Of a stretch of DNA of 64,000 bases, positions 1-8,212 are shown in pieces. Numbering within the stretch: position 1 is the first letter of the stretch; each line of letters opens with the position of its first letter. The notes below the pieces were generated by a model. The model saw nothing but the letters and a program-made list of their open reading frames with translations, was not told the origin of the DNA and made no database searches. The position numbers were made by a program, and so were the translations under genes. The stretch spans positions 6,981,357 through 7,045,356 of the forward strand of contig NC_089863.1 in assembly GCF_036373705.1 (NCBI RefSeq), read 5' to 3'. The stretch is from Amia ocellicauda. Its lineage: Eukaryota > Chordata > Actinopteri > Amiiformes > Amiidae.

Positions 1-683
1 GCAAGCTTAATAATAACAGTTGGGAATAAGAAATGAGACAATGAGGTGAAAGCAAATCAAAACATAAAATAAAAGGCAATATAATGCCAACCAATATACA
101 CAACCATATTGAATAGAGAGAAGCGAATGATGAATGTAATAAAAATGAGAGATTAGAAGAGCTCATTAACACCGTCCGAAACATGAACTTTACATTCCTG
201 ATGCTATCTGGGCTGTACGTGCACCTTCCCCAAGGGTGAGAGCTTTGCCTCTTGTTTTATGGAGGTGTAGATCTTAATGTCATTGCTTTCGTTTCATTCC
301 ATCTTCTAATTGCACCAAGGTGTGGCTCTTTGGCTGCTGAAGTGCCCACCAGTAACTTGGGCTTTGCGGGGAATTGATTGAGGGTGGTGTGGTCACTTGA
401 AATCTTGATAGTGGGGCCTTTTCTCATATACCTCGCCCCAGGACCAAAAATTCAGCGCTGGCATTTCAGCCACACCAGCCCCAACCCAAGACCCAAAGCA
501 AGCAGACACGCCCTGCACCCTCACAGGCCATCTCCCACCATGCACACCGCCACCCCGGCTATTGCACTCGAGGGTAATGACAACATTTTGAGACAAAACG
601 GAACAGGATTGCAACGTAATGGAAAGAGATGAACACTTTATTGAGGCAGCATCATTGCTCTTCTTTAAGAGGCTGCCGTGATC
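1..683. other. Spacer upstream of Ser in array coordinates, no gene seen
   Basis: About 680 bp with no RNA gene that I recognise. The first 200 bp are AT-rich (runs such as caaaataaaaggcaatataatgcc split by short GC blocks); the rest is mixed. It contains an A5 run at 446-450, which reads as T5 on the minus strand and could stop a polymerase III transcript that runs through Ser. The equivalent stretch of every other unit holds the same sequence with scattered changes. Confidence 0.8.
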
Positions 684-765
684 CGATGAGGATGGGATTC
701 GAACCCACGCGTGCACAGCACAATGGATTAGCAGTCCATCGCCTTAACCACTTGGCCACCTCGTC
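684..765 (-). tRNA. tRNA-Ser-GCT: tRNA-Ser(GCT), unit 1
   Basis: An 82-nt class II tRNA decoding AGC and AGU. The anticodon GCT is the complement of 730-732, inside a CTGCTAA loop closed by an ATGGA/TCCAT stem. The A box (TGGCCAAGTGG here; TGGCCGAGTGG in most units) and B box (GGTTCGAATCC) are present. The long variable arm and discriminator G73 fit SerRS recognition. No CCA is encoded and there is no intron. The body matches vertebrate tRNA-Ser(GCT) as I recall it, apart from a variable-arm base. This copy has a C3-A70 acceptor mismatch and G13 changed to A. The downstream run is taaga, so it lacks the T4 stop seen in other units. It may be a weak gene. Confidence 0.85.
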
Positions 766-879
766 TGCAGAGAGCGTTCCCCATTGACATGCAAAGTACA
801 TTTCAAGAAAAGTAACGTGTGAAATGGAACGACGAGGTGCAACTAGGAAAGCACCATGACTTAAATGGCTAAAGGAAGT
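766..879. other. Spacer between Ser and Leu pseudogene
   Basis: A 114-bp stretch that is the 5' flank of Ser and the 3' flank of the Leu pseudogene. ATGCAAAG at 789-796 is one base from an octamer element, about 24-31 nt upstream of Ser. An A4 run in the gaaaag block near 808-811 is T4 on the minus strand, about 70 nt past the pseudogene end. Neither has proven use. Confidence 0.6.
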
Positions 880-961
880 TGGCAACGCTGGGATTCTAAC
901 CCACGGCTCCAAAGAGACTGGAGCTTAAACGAAGCGCCTTAGACCACTCGGCCATGTTACC
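880..961 (-). pseudogene. tRNA-Leu(TAA)-like pseudogene, unit 1
   Basis: An 82-nt copy of the Leu(AAG) body: same length, A73, acceptor stem pairing, A box TGGCCGAGTGG and variable arm pattern. The anticodon region is rewritten so that positions 34-36 read TAA (complement of 925-927), which would decode UUA. Two pairs of the anticodon stem (29-41 and 30-40) do not match. The T loop reads TTAGAAT, so invariant C56 is A and the B box is GGTTAGAATCC. GCTT (26-29) can pair with AAGC (35-38) and hide the anticodon. The T4 stop is distant. These points argue for a dead gene. An odd but transcribed Leu tRNA cannot be excluded. This copy also has private changes in the T stem and variable arm, and A7 against C66. 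Confidence 0.8.
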
Positions 962-1036
962 ACACACAGCACGATGTCTACGGTCACACCTGCTTCAGTC
1001 GTCTCATGTGGTGGACGCTTCTGCGTATCAACATTT

Positions 1037-1052
1037 TCAACAGCGCTGTTGA
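1037..1052. repeat. 16-bp perfect palindrome
   Basis: TCAACAGCGCTGTTGA is its own reverse complement. A further half-copy, GCTGTTGA, follows within 20 bases. The palindrome was found in every unit I read, at the same offset. It could form a small hairpin or bind a dimeric protein; neither is shown. Confidence 0.85.
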
Positions 1053-1270
1053 CCTTTGCTGCTGTTGAAGATGCACCGAGTACATTAAGCATGAAAACAT
1101 CCCAATCTGTACGGGCTCGAAAGGATTGTATTGTGACCCGCACATACTGCGCAGTGGACTCCTAGTCTGTTTGCACGCAGACACAAGACTTCACCTGAAT
1201 CGACGTCTTTTGACGAAACTAGATTAAATGCATAGGATTTGATCATTGAAATCATCATGACAATAACTTC

Positions 1271-1319
1271 ATACATACATGCATGCGTGCATGCATGCTT
1301 ACATACATCCAGACATACA
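1271..1319. repeat. TACA / GCATGC simple-sequence tract
   Basis: Short tandem TACA and GCATGC motifs with local dyad symmetry around gcatgcgtgcatgc. Length does not change between units by eye; unit 28 has one substitution (gcatacgtgc). Confidence 0.85.
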
Positions 1320-1345
1320 AAGCGGTAAGACAGGGCCTTTCCCCG

Positions 1346-1427
1346 GGTAGCGTGGCCGAGCGGTCTAAGGTGCTGGATTAAGGCTCCAGTCTCTTCGGAG
1401 GCGTGGGTTCAAATCCCACCGCTGCCA
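1346..1427 (+). tRNA. tRNA-Leu-AAG: tRNA-Leu(AAG), unit 1
   Basis: An 82-nt class II tRNA, anticodon AAG at 1380-1382 in loop TTAAGGC closed by CTGGA/TCCAG. A34 is expected to become inosine and read CUU, CUC and CUA. The acceptor GGTAGCG pairs with CGCTGCC, and the discriminator is A73. The A box is TGGCCGAGCGG and the B box GGTTCAAATCC, both intact. No intron and no encoded CCA. It matches human tRNA-Leu(AAG) as I recall it except for T-loop A57 and base 25, which is T here (a G-T pair in the D stem). It is the only plus-strand gene of the unit and points away from the two minus-strand genes. Confidence 0.93.
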
Positions 1428-1436
1428 GCAGCCATG

Positions 1437-1441
1437 TTTTT
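1437..1441 (+). terminator. Polymerase III T5 terminator of Leu(AAG)
   Basis: Five T residues begin 10 nt after A73. The same T5 is present at the same distance in all 23 units that keep Leu(AAG), so 3' trailers should be short and uniform. Confidence 0.9.
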
Positions 1442-1783
1442 GCCCGTCTTCAACGACCTGGTTGACGACTTTGCTAGGTTTCAGCAAGACTCCCAGGCGG
1501 CATCCAAATGAACCAAAAACACACAGTGGTCTGTATACAGTTGTGAATGTGGCCCCACAGGATCTTAATGCAGTGTTTCGTAGATGCAGGGTCAAGACCG
1601 GGGTCGTGGATGGAAAAGCGGCGCACGCAACCTGGGAGCAGAAACACACAGACGCACACCTGACGTTCATTACTTATGGCCCAAGTACCCGAGGAACGCT
1701 TGCTGATGGAGTGCAGGTGGACCCAGGGGCGTTGTGCGGCGCTGATTCCCTCAAACGAAAACAAATGATAATAAGGCACACGT
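1442..1783. other. Spacer downstream of Leu(AAG), no gene seen
   Basis: 342 bp of mixed sequence with no RNA gene. Offsets up to 1691 or 1707 are lost together with Leu(AAG) in the short units, which leaves only the last 76-92 bp there. Confidence 0.8.
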
Positions 1784-2466
1784 GCAAGCTTAATAATAAC
1801 AGTTGGGAATAAGAAATGAGACAATGAGGTGAAAGCAAATCAAAACACAAAATAAAAGGCAATATAATGCCAACCAATATACACAACCATATTGAATAGA
1901 GAGAAGCGAATGATGAATGTAATAAAAATGAGAGATTAGAAGAGCTCATTAACACCGTCCGAAACATGAACTTTACATTCCTGATGCTATCTGGGCTGTA
2001 CGTGCACCTTCCCCAAGGGTGAGAGCTTTGCCTCTTGTTTTATGGAGGTGTAGATCTTAATGTCATTGCTTTCGTTTCATTCCATCTTCTAATTGCACCA
2101 AGGTGTGGCTCTTTGGCTGCTGAAGTGCCCACCAGTAACTTGGGCTTTGCGGGGAATTGATTGAGGGTGGTGTGGTCACTTGAAATCTTGATAGTGGGGC
2201 CTTTTCTCATATACCTCGCCCCAGGACCAAAAATTCAGCGCTGGCATTTCAGCCACACCAGCCCCCACCCAAGACTCAAAGCAAGCAGACACGCCCTGCA
2301 CCCTCGCAGGCCATCTCCCACCATGCACACCGCCACCCCGGCTATTGCACTCGAGGGTAATGACAACATTTTGAGACAGGACGGAACAGGACTGCAACGT
2401 AATGGAAAGAGATGAACACTTTATTGAGGCAGCATCATTGCTCTTCTGTAAGAGGCTGCCGTGATC

Positions 2467-2548
2467 CGACTAGGATGGGATTCGAACCCACGCGTGCACA
2501 GCACAATGGATTAGCAGTCCATCGCCTTAACCACTCGGCCACCTCGTC
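2467..2548 (-). tRNA. tRNA-Ser-GCT: tRNA-Ser(GCT), unit 2
   Basis: Anticodon and both boxes intact. The 3' acceptor strand reads CCTAGTC, giving a G4-A69 mismatch that is shared with units 32, 35 and 38. No T4 stop (taagagg). Confidence 0.85.
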
Positions 2549-2662
2549 TGCCGAGAGCGCTCCCCGTTGACATGCAAAGTACATTTCAAGAAAAGTAACG
2601 TGTGAAATGGAACGACGAGGTGCAACTAGGAAAGCACCATGACTTTAATGGCTAAAGGAAGT

Positions 2663-2744
2663 TGGCAACGGTGGGATTCTAACCCACGCCTCCAAAGAGA
2701 CTGGAGCTTAAACGAAGCGCCTTAGACCACTCGGCCACGTTACC
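2663..2744 (-). pseudogene. tRNA-Leu(TAA)-like pseudogene, unit 2
   Basis: Common form: A56 in the B box, broken anticodon stem, G31, G7 paired with C66. Confidence 0.8.
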
Positions 2745-3128
2745 ACACACAGCACGATGTCTACGGTCACACCTGCTTCAGTCGTCTCATGTGGTGGACG
2801 CTTCTGCGTATCAACATTTTCAACAGCGCTGTTGACCTTTGCTGCTGTTGAAGATGCACCGAGTACATTAAGCATGAAAACATCCCAATCTGTACGGGCT
2901 CGAAAGGATTGTATTGTGACCCGCACATACTGCGCAGTGGACTCGTAGTCTGTTTGCACGCAGACACAAGACTTCACCTGAATCGACGTCTTTTGACGAA
3001 ACTAGATTAAATGCATAGGATTTGATCATTGAAATCATCATGACAATAACTTCATACATACATGCATGCGTGCATGCATGCTTACATACATCCAGACATA
3101 CAAAGCGGTAAGACAGGGCCTTTCCCCG

Positions 3129-3210
3129 GGTAGCGTGGCCGAGCGGTCTAAGGTGCTGGATTAAGGCTCCAGTCTCTTCGGAGGTGTGGGTTCAAATCCC
3201 ACCGCTGCCA
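3129..3210 (+). tRNA. tRNA-Leu-AAG: tRNA-Leu(AAG), unit 2
   Basis: Intact boxes and stems with T25. One C to T change lies at the junction of variable arm and T stem (gaggtgtggg), shared with unit 5. Confidence 0.92.
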
Positions 3211-4232
3211 GCAGCCATGTTTTTGCCCGTCTTCAACGACCTGGTTGACGACTTTGCTAGGTTTCAGCAAGACTCCCAGGCGGCATCCAAATGAACCAAA
3301 AACACACAGTGGTCTGTATACAGTTGTGAATGTGGCCCCACAGGATCTTAATGCAGTGTTTCGTAGATGCAGGGTCAAGACCGGGGTCGTGGATGGACAA
3401 GCGGCGCACGCAACCTGGGAGCAGAAACACACAGACGCACACCTGACGTTCATTACTTATGGCCCAAGTACCCGAGGAACGCTTGCTGATGGAGTGCAGG
3501 TGGACCCAGGGGCGTTGTGCGGCGCTGATTCCCTCAAACGAAAACAAATGATAATAAGGCACACGTGCAAGCTTAATAATAACAGTTGGGAATAAGAAAT
3601 GAGACAATGAGGTGAAAGCAAATCAAAACACAAAATAAAAGGCAATATAATGCCAACCAAAATACACAACCATATTGAATAGAGAGAAGCGAATGATGAA
3701 TGTAATAAAAATGAGAGATTAGAAGAGCTCATTAACACCGTCCGAAACATGAACTTTACATTCCTGATGCTATCTGGGCTGTACGTGCACCTTCCCCAAG
3801 GGTGAGAGCTTTGCCTCTTGTTTTATGGAGGTGTAGATCTTAATGTCATTGCTTTCGTTTCATTCCATATTCTAATTGCACCAAGGTGTGGCTCTTTGGC
3901 TGCTGAAGTGCCCACCAGTAACTTGGGCTTTGCGGGGAATTGATTGAGGGTGGTGTGGTCACTTGAAATCTTGATAGTGGGGCCTTTTCTCATATACCTC
4001 GCCCCAGGACCAAAAATTCAGCGCTGGCATTTCAGCCACACCAGCCCCCACCCAAGACCAAAAGCAAGCAGACACGCCCTGCACCCTCGCAGGCCATCTC
4101 CCACCATGCACACCGCCACCCCGGCTATTGCACTTGAGGGTAATGACAACATTTTGAGACAGGACGGAACAGGATTGCAACGTAATGGAAAGAGATGAAC
4201 ACTTTATTGAGGCAGCATCATTGCTCTTCTGT

Positions 4233-4236
4233 AAAA
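4233..4236 (-). terminator. T4 terminator of Ser, unit 3
   Basis: AAAA on the plus strand is TTTT on the Ser strand, 14-17 nt beyond G73. It is present in 17 Ser-bearing units; in the other 21 it reads AAGA and the T run is broken. Confidence 0.8.
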
Positions 4237-4249
4237 GGCTGCCGTGATC

Positions 4250-4331
4250 CGACGAGGATGGGATTCGAACCCACGCGTGCACAGCACAATGGATTAGCAG
4301 TCCATCGCCTTAACCACTCGGCCACCTCGTC
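4250..4331 (-). tRNA. tRNA-Ser-GCT: tRNA-Ser(GCT), unit 3, consensus
   Basis: The first fully consensus copy: every stem pairs, A box TGGCCGAGTGG, B box GGTTCGAATCC, anticodon GCT, G73, and T4 stop at 4233-4236. Identical 82-nt copies occur in units 5, 8, 9, 12, 17, 19, 20, 22, 28 and 30. Confidence 0.96.
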
Positions 4332-4445
4332 TGCAGAGAGCGCTCCCCGTTGACATGCAAAGTACATTTCAAGAAAAGTAACGTGTGAAATGGAACGACG
4401 AGGTGCAACTAGGAAAGCACCATGACTTTAATGGCTAAAGGAAGT

Positions 4446-4527
4446 TGGCAACGGTGGGATTCTAACCCACGCCTCCAAAGAGACTGGAGCTTAAACGAAG
4501 CGCCTTAGACCACTTGGCCATGTTACC
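4446..4527 (-). pseudogene. tRNA-Leu(TAA)-like pseudogene, unit 3
   Basis: A56 and broken anticodon stem as in unit 1. A7 mismatches C66. The A box carries one extra transition (cttggcc on the plus strand). Confidence 0.8.
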
Positions 4528-4911
4528 ACACACAGCACGATGTCTACGGTCACACCTGCTTCAGTCGTCTCATGTGGTGGACGCTTCTGCGTATCAACAT
4601 TTTCAACAGCGCTGTTGACCTTTGCTGCTGTTGAAGATGCACCGAGTACATTAAGCATGAAAACATCCCAATCTGTACGGGCTCGAAAGGATTGTATTGT
4701 GACCCGCACATACTGCGCAGTGGACTCCTAGTCTGTTTGCACGCAGACACAAGACTTCACCTGAATCGACGTCTTTTGACGAAACTAGATTAAATGCATA
4801 GGATTTGATCATTGAAATCATCATGACAATAACTTCATACATACATGCATGCGTGCATGCATGCTTACATACATCCAGACATACAAAGCGGTAAGACAGG
4901 GCCTTTCCCCG

Positions 4912-4993
4912 GGTAGCGTGGCCGAGCGGTCTAAGGTGCTGGATTAAGGCTCCAGTCTCTTCGGAGGCGTGGGTTCAAATCCCACCGCTGCCA
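4912..4993 (+). tRNA. tRNA-Leu-AAG: tRNA-Leu(AAG), unit 3
   Basis: Intact gene, T25 form, T5 stop in place. Confidence 0.94.
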
Positions 4994-6032
4994 GCAGCCA
5001 TGTTTTTGCCCGTCTTCAACGACCTGGTTGACGACTTTGCTAGGTTTCAGCAAGACTCCCAGGCGGCATCCAAATGAACCAAAAACACACAGTGGTCTGT
5101 ATACAGTTGTGAATGTGGCCCCACAGGATCTTAATGCAGTGTTTCGTAGATGCAGGGTCAAGACCGGGGTCGTGGATGGACAAGCGGCGCACGCAACCTG
5201 GGAGCAGAAACACACAGACGCACACCTGACGTTCATTACTTATGGCCCAAGTACCCGAGGAACGCTTGCTGATGGAGTGCAGGTGGACCCAGGGGCGTTG
5301 TGCGTCGCTGATTCCCTCAAACGAAAACAAATGATAATAAGGCACACGGGCAAGCTTAATAATAAAAGTTGGGAATAAGAAATGAGACAATGAGGTGAAA
5401 GCAAATCAAAACACAAAATAAAAGGCAATATAATGCCAACCAAAATACACAACCATATTGAATAGAGAGAAGCGAATGATGAATGTAATAAAAATGAGAG
5501 ATTAGAAGAGCTCATTAACACCGTCCGAAACATGAACTTTACATTCCTGATGCTATCTGGGCTGTACGTGCACCTTCCCCAAGGGTGAGAGCTTTGCCTC
5601 TTGTTTTATGGAGGTGTAGATCTTAATGTCATTGCTTTCGTTTCATTCCATCTTCTAATTGCACCAAGGTGTGGCTCTTTGGCTGCTGAAGTGCCCACCA
5701 GTAACTTGGGCATTGCGGGGAATTGATTGAGGGTGGTGTGGTCACTTGAAATCTTGATAGTGGGGCCTTTTCTCATATACCTCGCCCCAGGACCAAAAAT
5801 TCAGCGCTGGCATTTCAGCAACACCAGCCCCCACCCAAGACCAAAAGCAAGCAGACACGCCCTGCACCCTCGCAGGCCATCTCCCACCATGCAAACCGCC
5901 AACCCGGCTATTGCACTCGAGGGTAATGACAACATTTTGAGACAGGACGGAACAGGATTGCAACGTAATGGAAAGAGATGAACACTTTATTGAGGCAGCA
6001 TCATTGCTCTTCTGTAAGAGGCTGCCGTGATC

Positions 6033-6114
6033 CGACGAGGATGGGATTCGAACCCATGCGTGCACAGCACAATGGATTAGCAGTCCATCGCCTTAACCAC
6101 TCGGCCACCTCGTC
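6033..6114 (-). tRNA. tRNA-Ser-GCT: tRNA-Ser(GCT), unit 4
   Basis: One change, G49 to A, which turns a G-T pair of the T stem into A-T and should be harmless. Same allele in units 6, 13, 14, 16, 18, 34 and 37. No T4 stop. Confidence 0.92.
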
Positions 6115-6228
6115 TGCCGAGAGCGCTCATCGTTGACATGCAAAGTACATTTCAAGAAAAGTAACGTGTGAAATGGAACGACGAGGTGCAACTAGGAAAG
6201 CACCATGACTTTAATGGCTAAAGGAAGT

Positions 6229-6310
6229 TGGCAACGGTGGGATTCTAACCCACGCCTCCAAAGAGACTGGAGCTTAAATGAAGCGCCTTAGACCACTCGG
6301 CCACGTTACC
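6229..6310 (-). pseudogene. tRNA-Leu(TAA)-like pseudogene, unit 4
   Basis: A56 fixed. Position 31 is A, which pairs with T39, but 29-41 and 30-40 remain unpaired. Confidence 0.8.
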
Positions 6311-7468
6311 ACACACAGCACGATGTCTACGGTCACACCTGCTTCAGTCGTCTCATGTGGTGGACGCTTCTGCGTATCAACATTTTCAACAGCGCTGTTG
6401 ACCTTTGCTGCTGTTGAAGATGCACCGAGTACATTAAGCATGAAAACATCCCAATCTGTACGGGCTCGAAAGGATTGTATTGTGACCCGCACATACTGCG
6501 CAGTGGACTCGTAGTCTGTTTGCACGCAGACACAAGACTTCACCTGAATCGACGTCTTTTGACGAAACTAGATTAAATGCATAGGATTTGATCATTGAAA
6601 TCATCATGACAATAACTTCATACATACATGCATGCGTGCATGCATGCTTACATACATCCAGACATACAAAGCGGTAAGACAGGGCCCTTCCCCGGGTAGC
6701 GTGTGTAGCGGAGTGCAGGTGGACCCAGGGGCGTTGTGCGGCGCTGATTCCCTCAAACGAAAACAAATGATAATAAGGCACACGTGCAAGCTTAATAATA
6801 ACAGTTGGGAATAAGAAATGAGACAATGAGGTGAAAGCAAATCAAAACACAAAATAAAAGGCAATATAATGCCAACCAAAATACACAACCATATTGAATA
6901 GAGAGAAGCGAATGATGAATGTAATAAAAATGAGAGATTAGAAGAGCTCATTAACACCGTCCGAAACATGAACTTTACATTCCTGATGCTATCTGGGCTG
7001 TACGTGCACCTTCCCCAAGGGTGAGAGCTTTGCCTCTTGTTTTATGGAGGTGTAGATCTTAATGTCATTGCTTTTGTTTCATTCCATCTTCTAATTGCAC
7101 CAAGGTGTGGCTCTTTGGCTGCTGAAGTGCCCACCAGTAACTTGGGCTTTGCGGGGAATTGATTGAGGGTGGTGTGGTCACTTGAAATCTTGATAGTGGG
7201 GCCTTTTCTCATATACCTCGCCCCAGGACCAAAAATTCAGCGCTGGCATTTCAGCCACACCAGCCCCCACCCAAGACCAAAAGCAAGCAGACACGCCCTG
7301 CACCCTCGCAGGCCATCTCCCACCATGCACACCGCCACCCCGGCTATTGCACTCGAGGGTAATGACAACATTTTGAGACAGGACGGAACAGGATTGCAAC
7401 GTAATGGAAAGAGATGAACACTTTATTGAGGCAGCATCATTGCTCTTCTGTAAAAGGCTGCCGTGATC

Positions 7469-7550
7469 CGACGAGGATGGGATTCGAACCCACGCGTGCA
7501 CAGCACAATGGATTAGCAGTCCATCGCCTTAACCACTCGGCCACCTCGTC
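7469..7550 (-). tRNA. tRNA-Ser-GCT: tRNA-Ser(GCT), unit 5, consensus
   Basis: Identical to the unit 3 gene, with T4 stop at 7452-7455. Confidence 0.96.
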
Positions 7551-7664
7551 TGCAGAGAGCGCTCCCCGTTGACATGCAAAGTACATTTCAAGAAAAGTAA
7601 CGTGTGAAATGGAACGACGAGGTGCAACTAGGAAAGCACCATGACTTTAATGGCTAAAGGAAGT

Positions 7665-7746
7665 TGGCAACGGTGGGATTCTAACCCACGCCTCCAAAGA
7701 GACTGGAGCTTAAACGAAGCGCCTTAGACCACTCGGCCATGTTACC
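7665..7746 (-). pseudogene. tRNA-Leu(TAA)-like pseudogene, unit 5
   Basis: A56, broken anticodon stem, A7 against C66. Confidence 0.8.
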
Positions 7747-8130
7747 ACACACAGCACGATGTCTACGGTCACACCTGCTTCAGTCGTCTCATGTGGTGGA
7801 CGCTTCTGCGTATCAACATTTTCAACAGCGCTGTTGACCTTTGCTGCTGTTGAAGATGCACCGAGTACATTAAGCATGAAAACATCCCAATCTGTACGGG
7901 CTCGAAAGGATTGTATTGTGACCCGCACATACTGCGCAGTGGACTCCTAGTCTGTTTGCACGCAGACACAAGACTTCACCTGAATCGACGTCTTTTGACG
8001 AAACTAGATTAAATGCATAGGATTTGATCATTGAAATCATCATGACAATAACTTCATACATACATGCATGCGTGCATGCATGCTTACATACATCCAGACA
8101 TACAAAGCGGTAAGACAGGGCCTTTCCCCG

Positions 8131-8212
8131 GGTAGCGTGGCCGAGCGGTCTAAGGTGCTGGATTAAGGCTCCAGTCTCTTCGGAGGTGTGGGTTCAAATC
8201 CCACCGCTGCCA
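8131..8212 (+). tRNA. tRNA-Leu-AAG: tRNA-Leu(AAG), unit 5
   Basis: Intact, T25, with the same C to T base before the T stem as unit 2. Confidence 0.92.

Larger units (their letters stand above)
962..1345. other. Spacer between Leu pseudogene and Leu(AAG), no gene seen
   Basis: 384 bp between two inverted tRNA-like bodies. It is one of the least variable parts of the unit. It holds a 16-bp perfect palindrome (1037-1052) and a TACA/GCATGC simple-sequence tract (1271-1319). I see no RNA gene. Open frames here run in both directions and have no coding support. Confidence 0.75.
1..1783. repeat. Unit 1, full (1783 bp)
   Basis: Reference unit for all offsets. It holds Ser, the Leu(TAA)-like pseudogene and Leu(AAG). 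It has more private changes than most, including some in Ser and in the Leu pseudogene. Confidence 0.95.
1784..3566. repeat. Unit 2, full (1783 bp)
   Basis: All three loci present at the standard offsets. Confidence 0.95.
3567..5349. repeat. Unit 3, full (1783 bp)
   Basis: All three loci present. The part after about 4280 is the left member of a 3219-bp-period duplication. Confidence 0.95.
5350..6785. repeat. Unit 4, short S1 (1436 bp)
   Basis: Leu(AAG) is lost. The unit keeps the first 9 nt of Leu up to 6703, then filler tgtagc at 6704-6709, then resumes at offset 1708. Private changes (caaaccgccaaccc, gggcattgcgg) are shared with unit 6. Confidence 0.95.

Noticed and set aside
378-632. 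An 84-codon plus-strand frame recurring in nearly all units
   Set aside because: It changes by frame-neutral and frame-breaking events alike (12-bp loss in unit 23, start lost in unit 26, 396-bp loss in unit 10) and overlaps a 107-codon minus-strand frame that ends inside Ser.
880-961. An ochre suppressor tRNA because the anticodon reads TAA
   Set aside because: Anticodon UAA pairs with codon UUA, a leucine codon. Reading the UAA stop would need anticodon UUA.
1190-1225. A snRNA-type proximal sequence element in cttcacctgaatcgacgtc upstream of Leu(AAG)
   Set aside because: Match to the vertebrate element is weak, no TATA box or snRNA start follows at the proper distance, and Leu(AAG) has its own internal promoter.
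1328-1336. A splice-donor-like cggtaagac before Leu(AAG)
   Set aside because: No matching acceptor, exon or coding evidence; the motif is short enough to occur by chance.
1346-1691. A tRNA-derived SINE with a Leu head
   Set aside because: The tRNA is intact, has its own T5 stop, and the block lacks an A-rich or repeat tail; kept only as a low-weight alternative to deletion.
1462-1812. Overlapping 116-codon frames on opposite strands
   Set aside because: Both cross the unit boundary and are removed in 16 units; homogenisation, not selection, explains their repetition.
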